From Mimachlamys varia (taxonomy: Eukaryota; Mollusca; Bivalvia; Pectinida; Pectinidae), in NCBI GenBank assembly GCA_947623455.1, contig OX392532.1, forward strand, positions 27,812,792 through 27,876,791: DNA of 64,000 nt. The letters are read 5' to 3'. Shown here one piece after another: positions 15,101 through 46,576 of the stretch (position 1 is the first letter of the stretch; each line of letters starts with the position of its first letter). Under the pieces are notes generated by a model. It was not told the DNA's origin, did not search any database, and was given only the letters and a program-made list of their open reading frames with translations. Both the position numbers and the translations under genes were made by a program.

Positions 15101-16897
15101 CTCAATATTTATAATCAACTTGTCGACCAATTTAGGTGAGTTTCTAGAAAACTGGCTTCAGCACAGAATCCATGCTTGAGCATGAGATCGGTTTCATGAA
15201 TACGGGCCCTGGTAACTCAGTTGGTAGTGTTTGAACCACTACATTGTCTCTTTCCCTTATTAATTAAAAAAAACAAGTTTCATACCAAGAATGTTGTTGC
15301 TTTTTGTGAAAGTTAGCATGCGACTCCAAGGTACTGGACAGTGTTTTGACAGTGGACTCAGGATGGGTCTTGGTAACTGCCCTAATGACCTTTAAAACAG
15401 CATGACGAGATTTGTTGTCTTGGTAACGGATTGTTGGAGCCAGGTATTTGAAAATCCCTCGTACTGCATTCTCTGGAAACTCTAGTGGAAAAGCAAACCA
15501 ATGAAAATGTAAATTTCAAAGCTGGTATGCAGTGTGTAAGCAAAGGCAGCAAATCCATACTTATTAATAGTAGTAACTAGCTTTAAAGAAATGTTCAAAT
15601 CTTAATTGAAAAAATTTCATTAATTTCCTTTCAACTAGCACTGAGCAAGATCACAATGTTAAGATATATGTATCCAAAGTATCCACTTTCAAAAAAAATG
15701 AACACAGTTGTCTATAGATTTACTGTTATGAAGTTAAAAAAGCATAATGTTACGTGCCCTTGACAACCTTTTGTAGATTTCACATTCATTTTGATAAAAT
15801 CTGTTGCAAGCTCGCAATCAGCAGGAAATGTAAAAATGTGTTAACTTGATAAATGGAAACAGAGAATTTGCAACGGAAAATATCTTTTGCAGAGTCATAG
15901 ACTCATACACTGTATATAGAAATCTACCATATGTTTATGTCTCATGTCAGTTTTATAGTTCAGTAATAATTGAGAGATTAGGTTCAGGGATCACTTTGGC
16001 GCGAGATTTGGGATTTTAATTCATATTTTTTCCTGAAAATCTCATTAAAAATTCAAAACTGTTTTACTTTATATAGAAAAATCTCGTAGATATTTTGCTG
16101 ATCCCATATGATGAAATCCCTCATATTCTCCCATAAGTTTTGAAAGTCAGAATTATCACTGTATGTTCAATCATAATAATTAGATTCTATACAGAAAAGC
16201 AATTTTCTGATGTTTTAATAAACAAACCAAGATCATCTAGAACTATTAATTGATTTCACATGACTTTTGAAATTCACAATGACCTATATTTAGAAATCAC
16301 GAAACTGAAAGTAATAAAATGTTCTTAATTAAAGTTAATTTTTTCACTTCTCAAAAATTAATTTCAACATTGAGTCGAATATATAGATATATCTTTGGTT
16401 GCTCTCCATTGCAAATGCCTGACGGATATAAAACGGAAATAAAAGTAGGCGTCGAGAACACGAATGGCTCATGTCATGATCATGATCAATGTCACTTGAA
16501 TTGTTTGAGACCACCCCTCAATTTGAAAAAAAAAGAGCAAACAATTCTTTAATGATAGAATTTTCTATTTTGCAAATAGATGGATCCGTTTAATATCGTT
16601 TTCCTAAGCAAATATGGATGCAATTTTTTTAGAGCAATGAATAATGACTATGCAATGTCCATTCCAAATGTCAACTTACCGGGTGCAGCTGCGATCACTG
16701 CCACATCGTTAAGTACCCCGATTCTCTCCTTTGTGCTCGATACGAAAACCTTTTGGGAAAATCTTTTGAGTATATCAGCATTCTGGAAGAAAAATCAACT
16801 CAAAAATGTTATTATTGTTATAGATTGGAGGAAATTTGACACCTCCACGTGTCCTGAAGTAAATTAAACTTACCGTCGTTCCCGCATGTTCCGCCAT
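97..16897 (-). CDS. GCN1: GCN1 (eIF2-alpha kinase activator), N-terminal 13 exons; 3' part outside window
   Basis: GCN1 is a very large HEAT-repeat protein that binds ribosomes, senses stalled or collided ribosomes with uncharged tRNA, and activates the kinase GCN2, which phosphorylates eIF2-alpha. Coding exons on the minus strand, in order: 16680-16782 preceded by start exon 16874-16897, then 15286-15481, 11653-11758, 10123-10221, 9466-9600, 8831-8899, 7040-7148, 5028-5102, 3317-3445, 2297-2449, 688-785 and 97-172. All borders are GT-AG and every phase agrees, giving 1372 coding bases, about 457 residues. Similarity to human GCN1 is clearest in the last exons: VHEGTLVHALSMLSLW against VHEGTLVHAVSVLALW, and SVRNAYLQCM against AVRHAYLQCM. 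The region is the N-terminal HEAT-repeat part. The ribosome-contacting eEF3-like centre and the GCN2-binding RWD-binding region lie off the left edge. Start choice: first ATG, in context AGCATGG, with the similarity beginning at residue 9. Confidence 0.95.
173..687. other. GCN1 intron 12, no gene
   Basis: AT-rich intron. Apart from a short CTCCCTCAT-type repetition near 335-410, I see nothing in it. Confidence 0.6.
688..785 (-). CDS. GCN1: GCN1 exon 12
   Basis: Residues 400-432, VHEGTLVHALSMLSLW... then MEWFK. Near-identical to the human protein, and the anchor for the gene assignment. Confidence 0.95.
1135..2051. repeat. 40-bp minisatellite, about 23 copies, in GCN1 intron 11
   Basis: The unit runs from GATGTTTTCTGAAGACC to TATACTACC and is exactly 40 bp, so every three copies fill 120 bases. 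Copies differ at a few fixed positions (ATCACA or CTCACG, TCT or TCC). The mixed order of variants suggests unequal exchange. A 96-codon open frame across it is an accident of the repeat and not a gene. Confidence 0.97.
2297..2449 (-). CDS. GCN1: GCN1 exon 11
   Basis: Residues 349-399. Begins GSEGKLTSADQRISVLQAIG (human GSEGKLTVVAQKMSVLSGIG) and ends KFIPMLQSE before a GTGAGC donor. Confidence 0.93.
2640..3250. repeat. Degenerate ~30-bp AT-rich tandem repeat in GCN1 intron 10
   Basis: About 18 diverged copies of a unit like CTAGATTTATCATAGGATAC followed by CATTATAACAT. Length varies and copies are decayed, so the array looks older than its neighbours. Confidence 0.85.
3317..3445 (-). CDS. 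GCN1: GCN1 exon 10
   Basis: Residues 306-348. Includes AEAVAAFKNLAIQCSDTEAV, which matches DEAVLALRNLARQCSDSSAM. Phase 1 in and out. Confidence 0.92.
3690..3870. repeat. Fragment of a dispersed repeat ending in ACTGTATTTTTCCAGTAAAA
   Basis: Shares the terminus and the TAAGCCCACCC stretch with the repeats at 33165-33635 and 35040-35345. Low-complexity C and T runs follow. Probably a truncated copy of the same family. Confidence 0.45.
4018..4449. mobile_element. MITE-like element with ~24-bp terminal inverted repeats, TA target site
   Basis: The left end CCATATATCAGGTTTATTTA and the right end AAAAAAACCTGATATACGG are inverted matches with one or two differences, and both are flanked by TA. The interior is about 430 bp and non-coding. 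Consistent with a non-autonomous Tc1/mariner/pogo-type element; the superfamily is inferred only from the TA duplication. Confidence 0.7.
4522..4611. mobile_element. ~90-bp hairpin repeat, copy 1
   Basis: Starts TAACTCAATAACCCCTGAA and ends TTCAGGGGTGAAGGAGTTAA, with an inner TTCCAACC/GGAACAG stem. One of six copies in this window; see 25870, 43935, 45150, 48335 and 50984. Confidence 0.75.
4614..4795. mobile_element. Short pogo/Tigger-like terminal-repeat element
   Basis: Left end CAGTAAACTACACTAACTC and right end GAGTAAGTGGGGTTTTACTG are inverted matches, each flanked by TA. The CAGT start and TA duplication suggest a decayed non-autonomous pogo/Tigger relative. No transposase is present. 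Confidence 0.5.
4735..5012. repeat. ~58-bp tandem repeat built from the element's right end
   Basis: Five copies running from TACTCCTCAAACTATTGAT to GTAAGTGGGGTTTTACTG. Each copy contains the terminal sequence of the element at 4614-4795 plus the flanking TA. The array stops about 15 bases short of GCN1 exon 9's donor. Confidence 0.85.
5028..5102 (-). CDS. GCN1: GCN1 exon 9
   Basis: Residues 281-305, including SLDLRQYTQELAKPL, which aligns with TLDLSQYAMDIVKGL. Phase 1 in and 1 out, donor GTATGT. Confidence 0.88.
5532..6555. mobile_element. 1.02-kb terminal-inverted-repeat element with TA target duplication
   Basis: Left end CAGTGGACTCCACTTAATA and right end TATAAAGAGGAGTGTACTG are imperfect inverted repeats, and both sides carry TA. 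Inside each end, short TTAATATCA/TTAATGTCA motifs recur. No coding capacity. It is interrupted by a second element (5917-6487). Most likely a non-autonomous pogo-type element. Confidence 0.75.
5917..6487. mobile_element. TTAA-flanked element nested in the 5532-6555 element
   Basis: Left border TTAAATCTTTCCGTACCG and right border CGGTACGGAAAGAGTTAA are inverted repeats flanked by TTAA, the target of piggyBac-type transposases. The right half holds 2.5 copies of a ~45-bp unit with palindromic GTCGTCTGTATACGAC, and GACGTCA motifs at about 6394 and 6437. Assignment to piggyBac is inference from the TTAA. Confidence 0.65.
7040..7148 (-). CDS. GCN1: GCN1 exon 8
   Basis: Residues 245-280. Includes HCTHEDFQNLMMPATKKAML, equivalent to HSEFKDLILPTIQKSLL in human. 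Leaves in phase 1 at GTAAGT. Confidence 0.9.
7500..8830. repeat. 42-bp minisatellite (about 30 copies) carrying the GCN1 exon 7 donor sequence
   Basis: The unit, read on the GCN1 strand, is CTGGTGAGTAATGTATAAAG, then TATTGTCAGTTTTGTGTAG, then TTC. The array starts exactly at the exon 7 donor, whose sequence CTG/GTGAGTAATATATAAAG is the first unit, and runs through most of intron 7. Some copies have TTGTGAGTAA or CTGGTGAATAA instead. The intron therefore holds roughly twenty or more near-consensus 5' splice sites behind the real one. Confidence 0.95.
8831..8899 (-). CDS. GCN1: GCN1 exon 7
   Basis: Exactly 23 codons (residues 222-244), GPFLDMYTKQILGSRSKPSV..., matching human ALLDFYMKNILMSKVKPP. 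The exon ends CTG followed by the donor GTGAGTAAT. This junction sequence is repeated many times in the following intron. Confidence 0.9.
9180..9400. repeat. Dispersed repeat, copy 1 of 2
   Basis: Shares GATGTACAT, AAAAGAATCT, CAAGCTTTAAAGTTGG and GACATATTCCAGGGGTGTAG with 21555-21750 in the same order and orientation. It contains a potential hairpin, CCAGGGGTGTA...CAACTCCTGG. Family unknown. Confidence 0.7.
9466..9600 (-). CDS. GCN1: GCN1 exon 6
   Basis: Exactly 45 codons (residues 177-221), running from SDKAVEEYAQLL to NQELLKKFK. Donor GTGGGT, acceptor CCAG. Confidence 0.88.
10123..10221 (-). CDS. GCN1: GCN1 exon 5
   Basis: Exactly 33 codons (residues 144-176), encoding a helix ending AYRKLIWIFKT that corresponds to human AVKKLTKLWKE. 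Confidence 0.85.
10440..10790. repeat. Dispersed repeat with C-rich terminus, GCN1 intron 4
   Basis: Contains the stretch GACGGGATGG-like (CACGGGATGGACAGGAAGG) and an inverted pair TATGCCCCC...GGGGCATAA around 10736-10770. Looks like the end of a decayed interspersed repeat. The exact left border is not visible. Confidence 0.4.
11390..11534. mobile_element. Hairpin MITE ending in GGCCCCGCTTTCACAAACATA-type termini
   Basis: GGCTCTTGTTTCACAAACAT at the left and ATGTTTGTGAAAGCGGGGCC at the right form a ~40-bp imperfect inverted repeat extending through TTCTCATTCTCAAA. Total about 145 bp. Non-coding; belongs with the other GGGCCC/GGCCCC-ended elements of the window. Confidence 0.7.
11653..11758 (-). 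CDS. GCN1: GCN1 exon 4
   Basis: Residues 108-143. SGEALFALTWTCVV matches the human stretch SAALLALTWTCLL. Donor GTAAAA, phase 0 out. Confidence 0.92.
12180..12315 (+). repeat. tRNA-like SINE fragment, uninterrupted copy
   Basis: CAGTTGGTTAAGTC and GTTCCAACCCCGG resemble A and B boxes, and the copy ends in a T-rich tail. A second copy lies at 14940-15260, where it is split by a hairpin element, so this copy shows the empty site. Confidence 0.5.
12316..14840. mobile_element. Composite repeat with 155-bp satellite core and terminal hairpins (HINE/pearl-like)
   Basis: Left boundary hairpin AGATCCCAGAGGGATCT, then a core of exactly 155-bp repeats. The anchor GATGGCTGCCTGT recurs at 12611, 12766, 12921, 13076, 13231, 13386, 13541, 13696, 13851, 14006, 14161, 14316, 14471 and 14626. 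Then comes GGACGGACGACGGACGCAGG and a right hairpin GCCCACCATC/GATGGTGGGC followed by CTAA. A satellite core between hairpin-bearing ends is the layout of Helentron-derived elements described in bivalves; that assignment is inference. Repeated ~61-codon open frames here are not genes. Confidence 0.8.
14975..15209. mobile_element. GGGCCC-ended hairpin MITE inserted in a SINE copy
   Basis: Left GGGCCCATATCCATGAAACC and right GGTTTCATGAATACGGGCCC are inverted repeats extending ~35 bp (through CTCATGCTCAA). The same family is at 53737-54001. Flanking sequence matches an uninterrupted relative at 12180. Confidence 0.8.
15286..15481 (-). CDS. GCN1: GCN1 exon 3
   Basis: Residues 43-107, including FPENAVRGIFKYLAPTIRY and a HEAT-like helix pair rich in Lys/Arg. 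Enters in phase 1 and leaves in phase 2. Of the two possible acceptors two bases apart, the one chosen keeps the frame. Confidence 0.88.
15482..16679. other. GCN1 intron 2, no gene
   Basis: AT-rich and without recognisable repeats. A 77-codon plus-strand open frame at 16319 has no similarity I recognise and lies in intron sequence. Confidence 0.5.
16680..16782 (-). CDS. GCN1: GCN1 exon 2
   Basis: Residues 9-42, beginning NADILKRFSQKV, which aligns with SETLKRFAGKV of human GCN1. Donor GTAAG, acceptor TTCCAG. Confidence 0.9.
16874..16897 (-). CDS. GCN1: GCN1 exon 1 (start codon)
   Basis: Encodes MAEHAGTT (residues 1-8) and ends in phase 0 at a GTAAG donor. The ATG has A at -3 and G at +4. 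The exon is short, as is usual for first coding exons of this gene. The start is supported by the next exon aligning to the human N-terminus right after a similar short leader. Confidence 0.85.
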
Positions 16898-17867
16898 GCT
16901 TGTTGTGCAATGGCTCGTCGCGATAACCTCTGCTAAAATTTATTCTAAAAATACCTATTTTAAAAGTATCTCACGCAAAACTTTCTATTGAAAGTCATTT
17001 AAATTCTAATTCAAAATGTTTTTGTAAATTCTAAAAATTAGTTTCTTTTTTTTTAAACATTTCTATCACATATATTTTTTTTCGTAATAGTACATCAATA
17101 CAGCAGAACTCTTTAAAAATGAAAATAGAAAAGTATGAATTTCCGCCAAAGACGGTATGATGTTGGAAGGGGTACCCAATGGGGCTCGAAAATTAGTTCC
17201 GGTCTCAGATGCCCATTATATATATTTCATAGTCGGCTAATGTTATTATATTTTCCACGATCGGCAAATGTTATCGAACAATGCATTTAATAAAAAAAAG
17301 TATTCTCTTTCGATTTCAGTGAGAGTGATATTTCATGACAATGAAAATAAGAAAGTGAATTGTTTACTAGTATATGAAAAAATAGATTAAAAAAACAGGG
17401 ACGTCCCTGAAAAAGTCAGAATTATTTCAAACAAGACACTATCAAGCTATACACAATGCCATACTTCAATTAAAATCAGAACTTAGAAGCTATAGAAAAA
17501 AGCTATAGAAAAAAATTGTTATTCCCCCAAAAAATTGCCAACAAATACTGTATTTTCTTGTCGCATCCGTGTCTAAAAGTCATGTTGCAATTCATTAACA
17601 TTTATTGCAAAATAATAGTGTTTTTTTTTCTATTATCACAAAATATTGAACCAAAAGAATATGATATTACAATTATTGTGTTTGGGGGTTGGCTGCATAG
17701 GGTGACTGGTCTAATTGAATTATTTGTAGTTTAAGAATTAAGATTATGAATTATATGTATACATTAGACTGTACAAATGTAATGTCCAGCTTAGTATATG
17801 AGGGGGAAATACTGCCTAACTGGCAAGCTGGCTTTTCTAATCATGCGGTATAAAGCGGGGACCGGTT

Positions 17868-17922
17868 CACGCTAGTGAAGCAACGGTGAGCGTGGTCAGT
17901 AGTTGGATGGGTGACAACCTGT
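17868..17922 (+). pseudogene. 5S rRNA-like fragment
   Basis: GAAGCAACGGTGAGCGTGG then TCAGTAGTTGGATGGGTGAC resembles the internal control region of animal 5S rRNA (AAGC..., GGTTAGTACTTGGATGGG). Only about 55 bases match and the 5' half of a 5S gene is absent. Either a 5S pseudogene or the head of a 5S-derived SINE. Confidence 0.5.
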
Positions 17923-18571
17923 ATATATATGTTACACACTTACTTAGTCGCGGAAGTTAATTGATTATGGAAAATAGTATCGCAAAAAAAAATGACTAGA
18001 TAGTTAGATTCTATCAAACTGGTAGAAGTTTTATCGTTCAATATTTTTGACATATGCCATCGTGCAGACGACACTTCTCAGCAGTCAGACAGATGCCGCG
18101 CTGAGCGTCAACATCATCTCATTGATTTTCCATAAAACAGCATGCTCCGAGTCCGTCGGGGGGCATTAGGATAGGCACACCGAGGTCAGCAGCAGTCGAT
18201 ATACGTCATACCACGATTCCCGCCATGTAGCGTGAATCATGACGTCATTGCATCGTTGAAATCGAATTCAGTTGTGAAAGAATAAAGGAGAGGCGCTGTG
18301 TTATTTCCACCTAAATTGAATGCTTCATAGGACGGAAAACACGAAATAAAGGGAAAATGGGAAAAGGATGGAACTGTCATTGACTTAAATAGTAAATAAT
18401 ATATTGTATGATGGTATTGATGTAACTTCACATAAATTTAAAGGATACGTGTCGAAGAATTTATCAGTCGACGTTTAAATATTGAATGTGGAGCAAGTGC
18501 GTGCCATACGTATAGCCTAGCTATGTCTTGAAGAACCACTCTAACCCTCTTGTGCATCACTCCTTTCTGGG

Positions 18572-18606
18572 TTTTTTTTTCTTTCTTTCTTTCTTTCTTT
18601 CTTTCT
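18572..18606. repeat. (CTTT)n microsatellite
   Basis: About seven CTTT units preceded by a T run. Confidence 0.95.
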
Positions 18607-19672
18607 GTATTAAATTTTAATTTCTTGCTCTGGGTCTTGTTCACTCTAATTTGAACTACATCCTATAATTCTAATAAAGATTGTACATGTCGCTATGGTT
18701 GGGGAGTCGCTATAGCTTGTTGCGCCCAATTCTATTGTTTAATGCAATAAAATGTGCATCGTCGGAGAACGTCAGAAAAGTGTACCGTGGGTTTCCGACG
18801 ATGGGAAATGTGCTAAATTCAAAGATCGTTTCAACGAATTTTTTTATAAATTTTTGAATTTCAATTCAAACCGATATAAAAGTCCATCTTTCTGGAGACG
18901 AATATTACACTCACTGCGTAAGTCTCTAAACTAACTTAATATTTAGTGTTGTATGTAAAACGTCTATGCCCTGTTTTTCAGGTCAAGAGTGAGATAACTA
19001 ATTAAATGCATGCCTTTGGGTTACTTGATAAATTCTACAGTCCCTCTATGTAAGATATGACACGTTATATTTGTCTACAGCTCTTCAATACGCTTACGAT
19101 TGCTTTATTAGTAATTTTCTGTAACTAGCTGTAACTATTAGTAGTTATCTACTAGTAGAGATACCAGGCATTTTATGAATAACTCAAATCCACCCAATTT
19201 ATCTAAAATCTACATATAATGATTTTAGCATACACTAAAAATTCAAGATTTTTAAAATCATTTTGTATAACCATTCTTTTGATTTAGGACGCCTTTCTTG
19301 TTGAATTTAATTCAAATTTGATAATTCTATGGTATAATAAATTGAGAACTATAATATGATCGATGTGGTATAAAAATTAGATGGGGTGGTGATTCCGTCT
19401 ACACCGTAAATATGCCGAAAATGGTTCAAAGAATTCCCGGCTGAAACTGATTTGACCAATCAGAAATGGTCTTACAAGTACAATACATTTCCGCCCCCGA
19501 TATAAAGTATTTCTATTGGATAAAATATGTCGTGGGTTTTCATGCATGTGATATCTGACGTCATATATGGAATCCCTCAGATTCCCGGCTGTGTGTTAAC
19601 GAATACGTAGTAAAGTAGAAGTCTACTTTCAAGATCGTAAACTTAATCAAGACTTTTATTTAAAGGACACAA

Positions 19673-19678
19673 ATGTAG
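19673..19678 (+). promoter_or_regulatory. Start-stop upstream ORF (ATGTAG) before S6K
   Basis: An ATG directly followed by TAG lies four bases before the S6K start codon. If in the mRNA leader, it is a minimal uORF of the type known to hold ribosomes at initiation. Its -3 base is C, so many ribosomes would pass it; the main ATG has G at -3 and G at +4. Confidence 0.5.
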
Positions 19679-19682
19679 CGAT

Positions 19683-41723
<22,041 letters not shown>

Positions 41724-44700
41724 TTAAGTTGAAAATTAAGGAATTTAGCTTATTTCCTTCACCCTTATGTATTTATATGATAGAGACAAATGATTTTGAT
41801 TAATACTGTTGACTGTTCCTACACAACATTTGTGTTATGTCCACTTTATAGTAGCTTCTTTATTACAATCATGTGTCAACAACACATTTGTTATCATGTT
41901 ATTGGTTCGGACATAACCAGCATCTTGTGATTTTAAACATATTCTGCAAAGAAGTGAATGATTCACGGTGATTACAGCTATAACTTGTTCTGTGTGAAGT
42001 TGGGGAAGTTTCGTCTCGTGTGCGGACTTCGCATAATCTTCAAAGAATTATATGCAGCATGCCAGGCGCATTTGCCGCGTGCAAGGAATGAAAGTACCAT
42101 GTGAATGCTGTTCATTTTAAAACAATGTTGCGTAAGGGAGTTGAAATCTGCCTCATATTTTTTTTTTTCGATTCCAGTTCATCTCATGATTTTCAGCATT
42201 AATTTATGATCATACGGAAACTATTTCTTGGTTAAATACTGTGAGATTTTTAAAAACTTAAGTGTACAGTACACTTGACCAGTTTATATTTTCGTCAAAC
42301 AGTGTGTAAATATTACATAATACCAGAGTTTATGAATTAATAAATAATAACCTGATGGATAAAATACAATTGAACTATTTCCAATATTCCATGTTCATTG
42401 TAACAAGTCAATGCTAAGTTATCTACCTACCATTCCTTATAATTAAACACTTTTGATATTTGATTGGTGGTGGGGTCTTGGAAAATGTGCATCCCACCCC
42501 TCCAATGGGGTTAATTCTGGAACAGCCTGAACTTTAATATCAAAGGCTTGTTTGGACAGTGCTTTAGATATAATTCGCTGTTACATTAATTATTCATTTA
42601 CTTCGTTCGACAAGGACTGAAATATTAATCAAGCAGTATATTAATAATTTCAGATTTTTTTTTCTCTTGAAAGGTAGACTCCTTCAGCATGTGTTACTTC
42701 CAAACATTCAGCTAATTGTAAACACTTCCATTGCCACTTCACATAAATCATATTATTTTCTTGTTTTTTTCCACAAATTGTGTATTAAATGCTGATTATG
42801 TTGTTCAAAAATTTGTGTGTATATGTATATATCAAATTAACAAATATTCAAACAGAATTATTGCAATCTAGGAAAAATAAGTGATTTTGAAAATTGTTTT
42901 TAATTTCATGTGTATATGTACTTGCAAGTTTGACAGAACTGCACAAATAATTCCTTGATGGAAGTTAAATAGGGTTGTCCTGTATGGACATGATATTTAT
43001 TCTGAGAGTGGTGATAGATGTAAGAGATTGAGAATATAGATTTGACATCAGAGTGCCAGTATTGTTACGAGAGCAAAGGAAATAGAAAACTCGTTATTTT
43101 AAGAAAGTGTGTTTGATGTGCTATTGTTTCTTAAAGTTTTTGTCGTTAATAATGCTTATCTGTAAGAAATAGGAGGCTACCAAATTACCTCCCCTGCCTA
43201 CTGATCTTTATAACTCAACTATGGGCTGTTTTGATTTCATTTATGATGTTCAAAACAGTTGGCCCGGGGCTGCTTTCATTTATGAGGTCGGATCAGTTGG
43301 AACAGAGTTGTTCGTGTATGAAATCAGGATGAATTTGTAGATCACATGTTGTTGTTCTGCAAGTCTTAGTAAATACTGCCTTCTTCTGAATCAACCCTTG
43401 TAGGTTCATGAAGCCTTATTGCTAAAATATGAAATTTGAAAATAGACAAACTGGTGTGTCCACATAAATAAATTGCACAAGATATCATATTTTATCAGAT
43501 GATATGGCATTCATTGCTTTCAATTCTGTCCAATTAAACTTTCGACCCATCTGTTCAAAGGTAAAATGATAAATATAAAACACCGGTTACTGCCTTAATT
43601 ATCAATAAAATCTACTGTGTAAGAACAAAAGATCATGTTCCTAAAATCAATTACCTGGGTACATACAAAGAAATGCACAGAAAAAAAAATTCAAATAAAG
43701 ATATTGAACCAATGTACTGAACCAAATCACATTTTGTATTCGGGGGTTTTATCTTCTGAAACTAAACACCAAAGACACTTTGAGTCCAGGGCCAGTTGTG
43801 TGGATATCTGAATAATTCAACTGTATGCCATGTAGTGTATAGAATATAGGCAAAATTGGTCAATATTTAAACTAAATTCTCAAATGGTGATTTTTTTCTA
43901 GATATTCAAAAGTTTGTACAAATGTATATACATTTTAACTCATTCACCCCTGAGGACACATGAACTCTTCCAATTCTAAGGTTGGAACAGTCTATTATGA
44001 AATTTCAGGGGTGAATGAGTTAACCATTTATACAGGTACATGTACATGCTTACTTGTCATTTAATTAATTAAGGTTTGACTGATTGGGACCAGAAGAATA
44101 TCTATGGACACAATTAATGTCTCAGTACAGAAGTATTTTTGTTACCAGGGATTTAATTTCTTAAACTTTTTCAGCAATTTCTTAAATACATCTTATAATG
44201 AAAAGAGTATGTTATATGGAAAACTTTCAAAGGTGAGGGAAGGTAATTTGGAAGTGTCCAATTATGAATGGTGTGTTTTTAATATGATGGAAGCGAGGAC
44301 AATTGTTTATTAAGTACTGAATGAGAATTAATTTTGTGTCTCATATATATTTGTCAATATTTAATGCATAAGCTTGTGTTTGTGTCTCGACAAAAGAAAA
44401 AAGTATTTTGGAGAGAGAGTATCTTCAAATATTGTTATAAAATATATTTTCTTTTTGTTGTTTTTGTTGATAAAATAACCTCATCTCCCCTTATGGATGA
44501 ATGGACTGAACCATAATTGCGAGACAGCAAAGCCTATTATGCAAACTCAGGGATGAGGGGTTATTTGTGGAGAAAAATTAACTATGTAGTTTTTCATTTT
44601 TTAATGTATTTAAATAAGCATTGCCAATTTATGTCAATTTACTTCTAACAGCTGTTTCCAAACATTTTTCTCCAGAAATACATGTAGTTTTGAGCAATTT

Positions 44701-44920
44701 TATTCTGAACATGTTTTCCTTTCTTTTATGAAAACATTAATAACAAATTATCATTGTAGTACAAATGTACCGATATTCTTTTTTTTATAGATGTAGATAT
44801 CTGTTTTAGCTGAAGTTACAATTATTATTTTACCTTGTTATACACATTATCGAGGCCGCCATTTGTGCTGAAAGATTTTTTTCTTGGAACAAGTCCAATA
44901 AAATTTAGAATAAAACATTA
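41724..44920 (+). other. RPS6KB1: Probable S6K 3' UTR, end not certain
   Basis: AT-rich, no coding exons. AATAAA signals occur at several places, including 44898-44903 and 44909-44914 followed by a TGTGCATGACATTGTTTG downstream element. I favour that pair as the distal end, but shorter forms are possible. Two ~60-codon frames near 44104 and 44334 are not convincing. Confidence 0.4.
43935..44023. mobile_element. ~90-bp hairpin repeat, copy 3 (best preserved)
   Basis: TTAACTCATTCACCCCTGAG at the left and TTCAGGGGTGAATGAGTTAA at the right form a near-perfect 20-bp stem, with AATTCTAAGGTTGGAACAG inside. Confidence 0.85.
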
Positions 44921-45149
44921 ACCTGTGCATGACATTGTTTGAACATTATAAATGATGTAATAACATTGTATGGCTGCAGAAAATGATTTATTAAGGTAGA
45001 AATTATATTAAAAAAAAAATGATTTGTCAATATCTTCAAATATCAAGCCTTTTACTCAACTGTTGCAAAATTTGCTTGTGTTGCTTGCTGGTAGTCAATC
45101 ACTTCCTGTTACAAATATTCAGTTTTAGACAAAGTCTCCAAAACTTCTG

Positions 45150-45230
45150 ATCTCTTAAGTTACATGTGAACTCTTTCAATTCAAAGGTTGAAATAGTTCA
45201 TTACGAAATTTCAGGGGTGAATGAGTTAAT
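45150..45230. mobile_element. ~90-bp hairpin repeat, copy 4 (left arm worn)
   Basis: Right arm TTTCAGGGGTGAATGAGTTAA is intact; the left arm is degraded to CTCTTAAGTTACATG. Interior CAATTCAAAGGTTGAAATAG. Confidence 0.7.
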
Positions 45231-46576
45231 GAACATGCTTTGTTTCTTTCTCATAAAAATACAATTGGACCATGGTAATTTCATGCTGATTGAAATACCG
45301 GTACTTCGAAAGTAAAAATCACTTGTATATAAAATGAGTATTTATTTGAATACGTGTACCAGGTTAGAATCAAATTTACTGTTTGGGATCACTGAGTTTA
45401 AGTAATAATTTGATCATTTATTGCAGTCTTTTTACTTACCTACCCAAAGCTGAAATAGCCATTAATATGGATATAGCAACACAGATGTCATTGTGCAAAT
45501 TATCTGTACAGAAATATTGTTGAATTCAGTGTACATCATGTCTGTATAACCTTTTAAGGTTGTCTTTGAATAATTTTTTGTTGCCAATTTTTAGATTTTA
45601 TTTTGAAATTTATTTATTTGTAAACTATTATAAATAGAGAATTTGTGTGTTTATAATGTAATTAAGCAGTCTTTATTTTTCTCGTTCAGAATGACATGTA
45701 TATATAAAAAACAGGTGTTGTAAATATTATATAGATAATACAACACCTTGTTGTGCCCCCTACCCACTCACCCCACCTACTCCAATCTAAACTGCTTTCT
45801 TTGTAGATACACTATATGTTTTAGTTTTTTGTATAGCCTCCATTAACAGTGCGTTTTTAGGATGAAACCTCAAAAGTCAGAGAGAGTTGCTGTAATAGAC
45901 AACTGAGAATTGTTTTTCGGATTCATTAGATTTGAATTAATTTATTTCCCAAATTTGATCATCCATTTGCTATAGAAATATTTGAGCCAAGGCAATATTT
46001 TCTAAATTTCTTTTTGCATCTTTGAAAATATATTAGAATATTGATTCAGAGCTTTCCATGTCTGTGATATGCATATTTCTTCATAGTGTCAAACAGGTGC
46101 TTGGCTTAATTACTCACAAATTTGACTTAATTACCAGGTATAATCAGATGAAGAGCTAGAAAAACTTTGATGATTAACATGATGACAGATTGACTTTTTA
46201 CAGACCATAAACTTTGTTCCTTCTTTAACCAACGCTCATGTAGTGCTAATATTTCATCTACTTGCATATTTTTTTTCTTCGTATAATTTTGTATTCTAAA
46301 CAAATATAATTAACTTCTTATTTGTACCATTAAACTATTTGATTGTTCAGTTCTATAGAAAGACAATCCTAACAACAGACAGGGGATACAATTATATCTC
46401 GTACCAGCAAAGTTGTTTTAGGTTAAAATTCCATAGCGTAAACTTAACATTCTGAAAGTACTCTTCTTTGCTAAATATTCCATAATGCAAAGCTCCAAGT
46501 AACTAAAATAATTGCCCTGTGACTATAACACAAGGCTTATATTAAAATCCCAGCTACTCTCCTTTTTTTCTCTTCT

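Larger units (their letters stand above)
16898..19682. promoter_or_regulatory. Bidirectional intergenic region between GCN1 and S6K start codons
   Basis: About 2.8 kb separates the two divergent start codons and must hold both promoters and 5' UTRs. It includes a 5S-like fragment and a (CTTT)n run. No TATA box at a convincing spacing was identified. Transcription starts cannot be placed from sequence alone. Confidence 0.5.
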
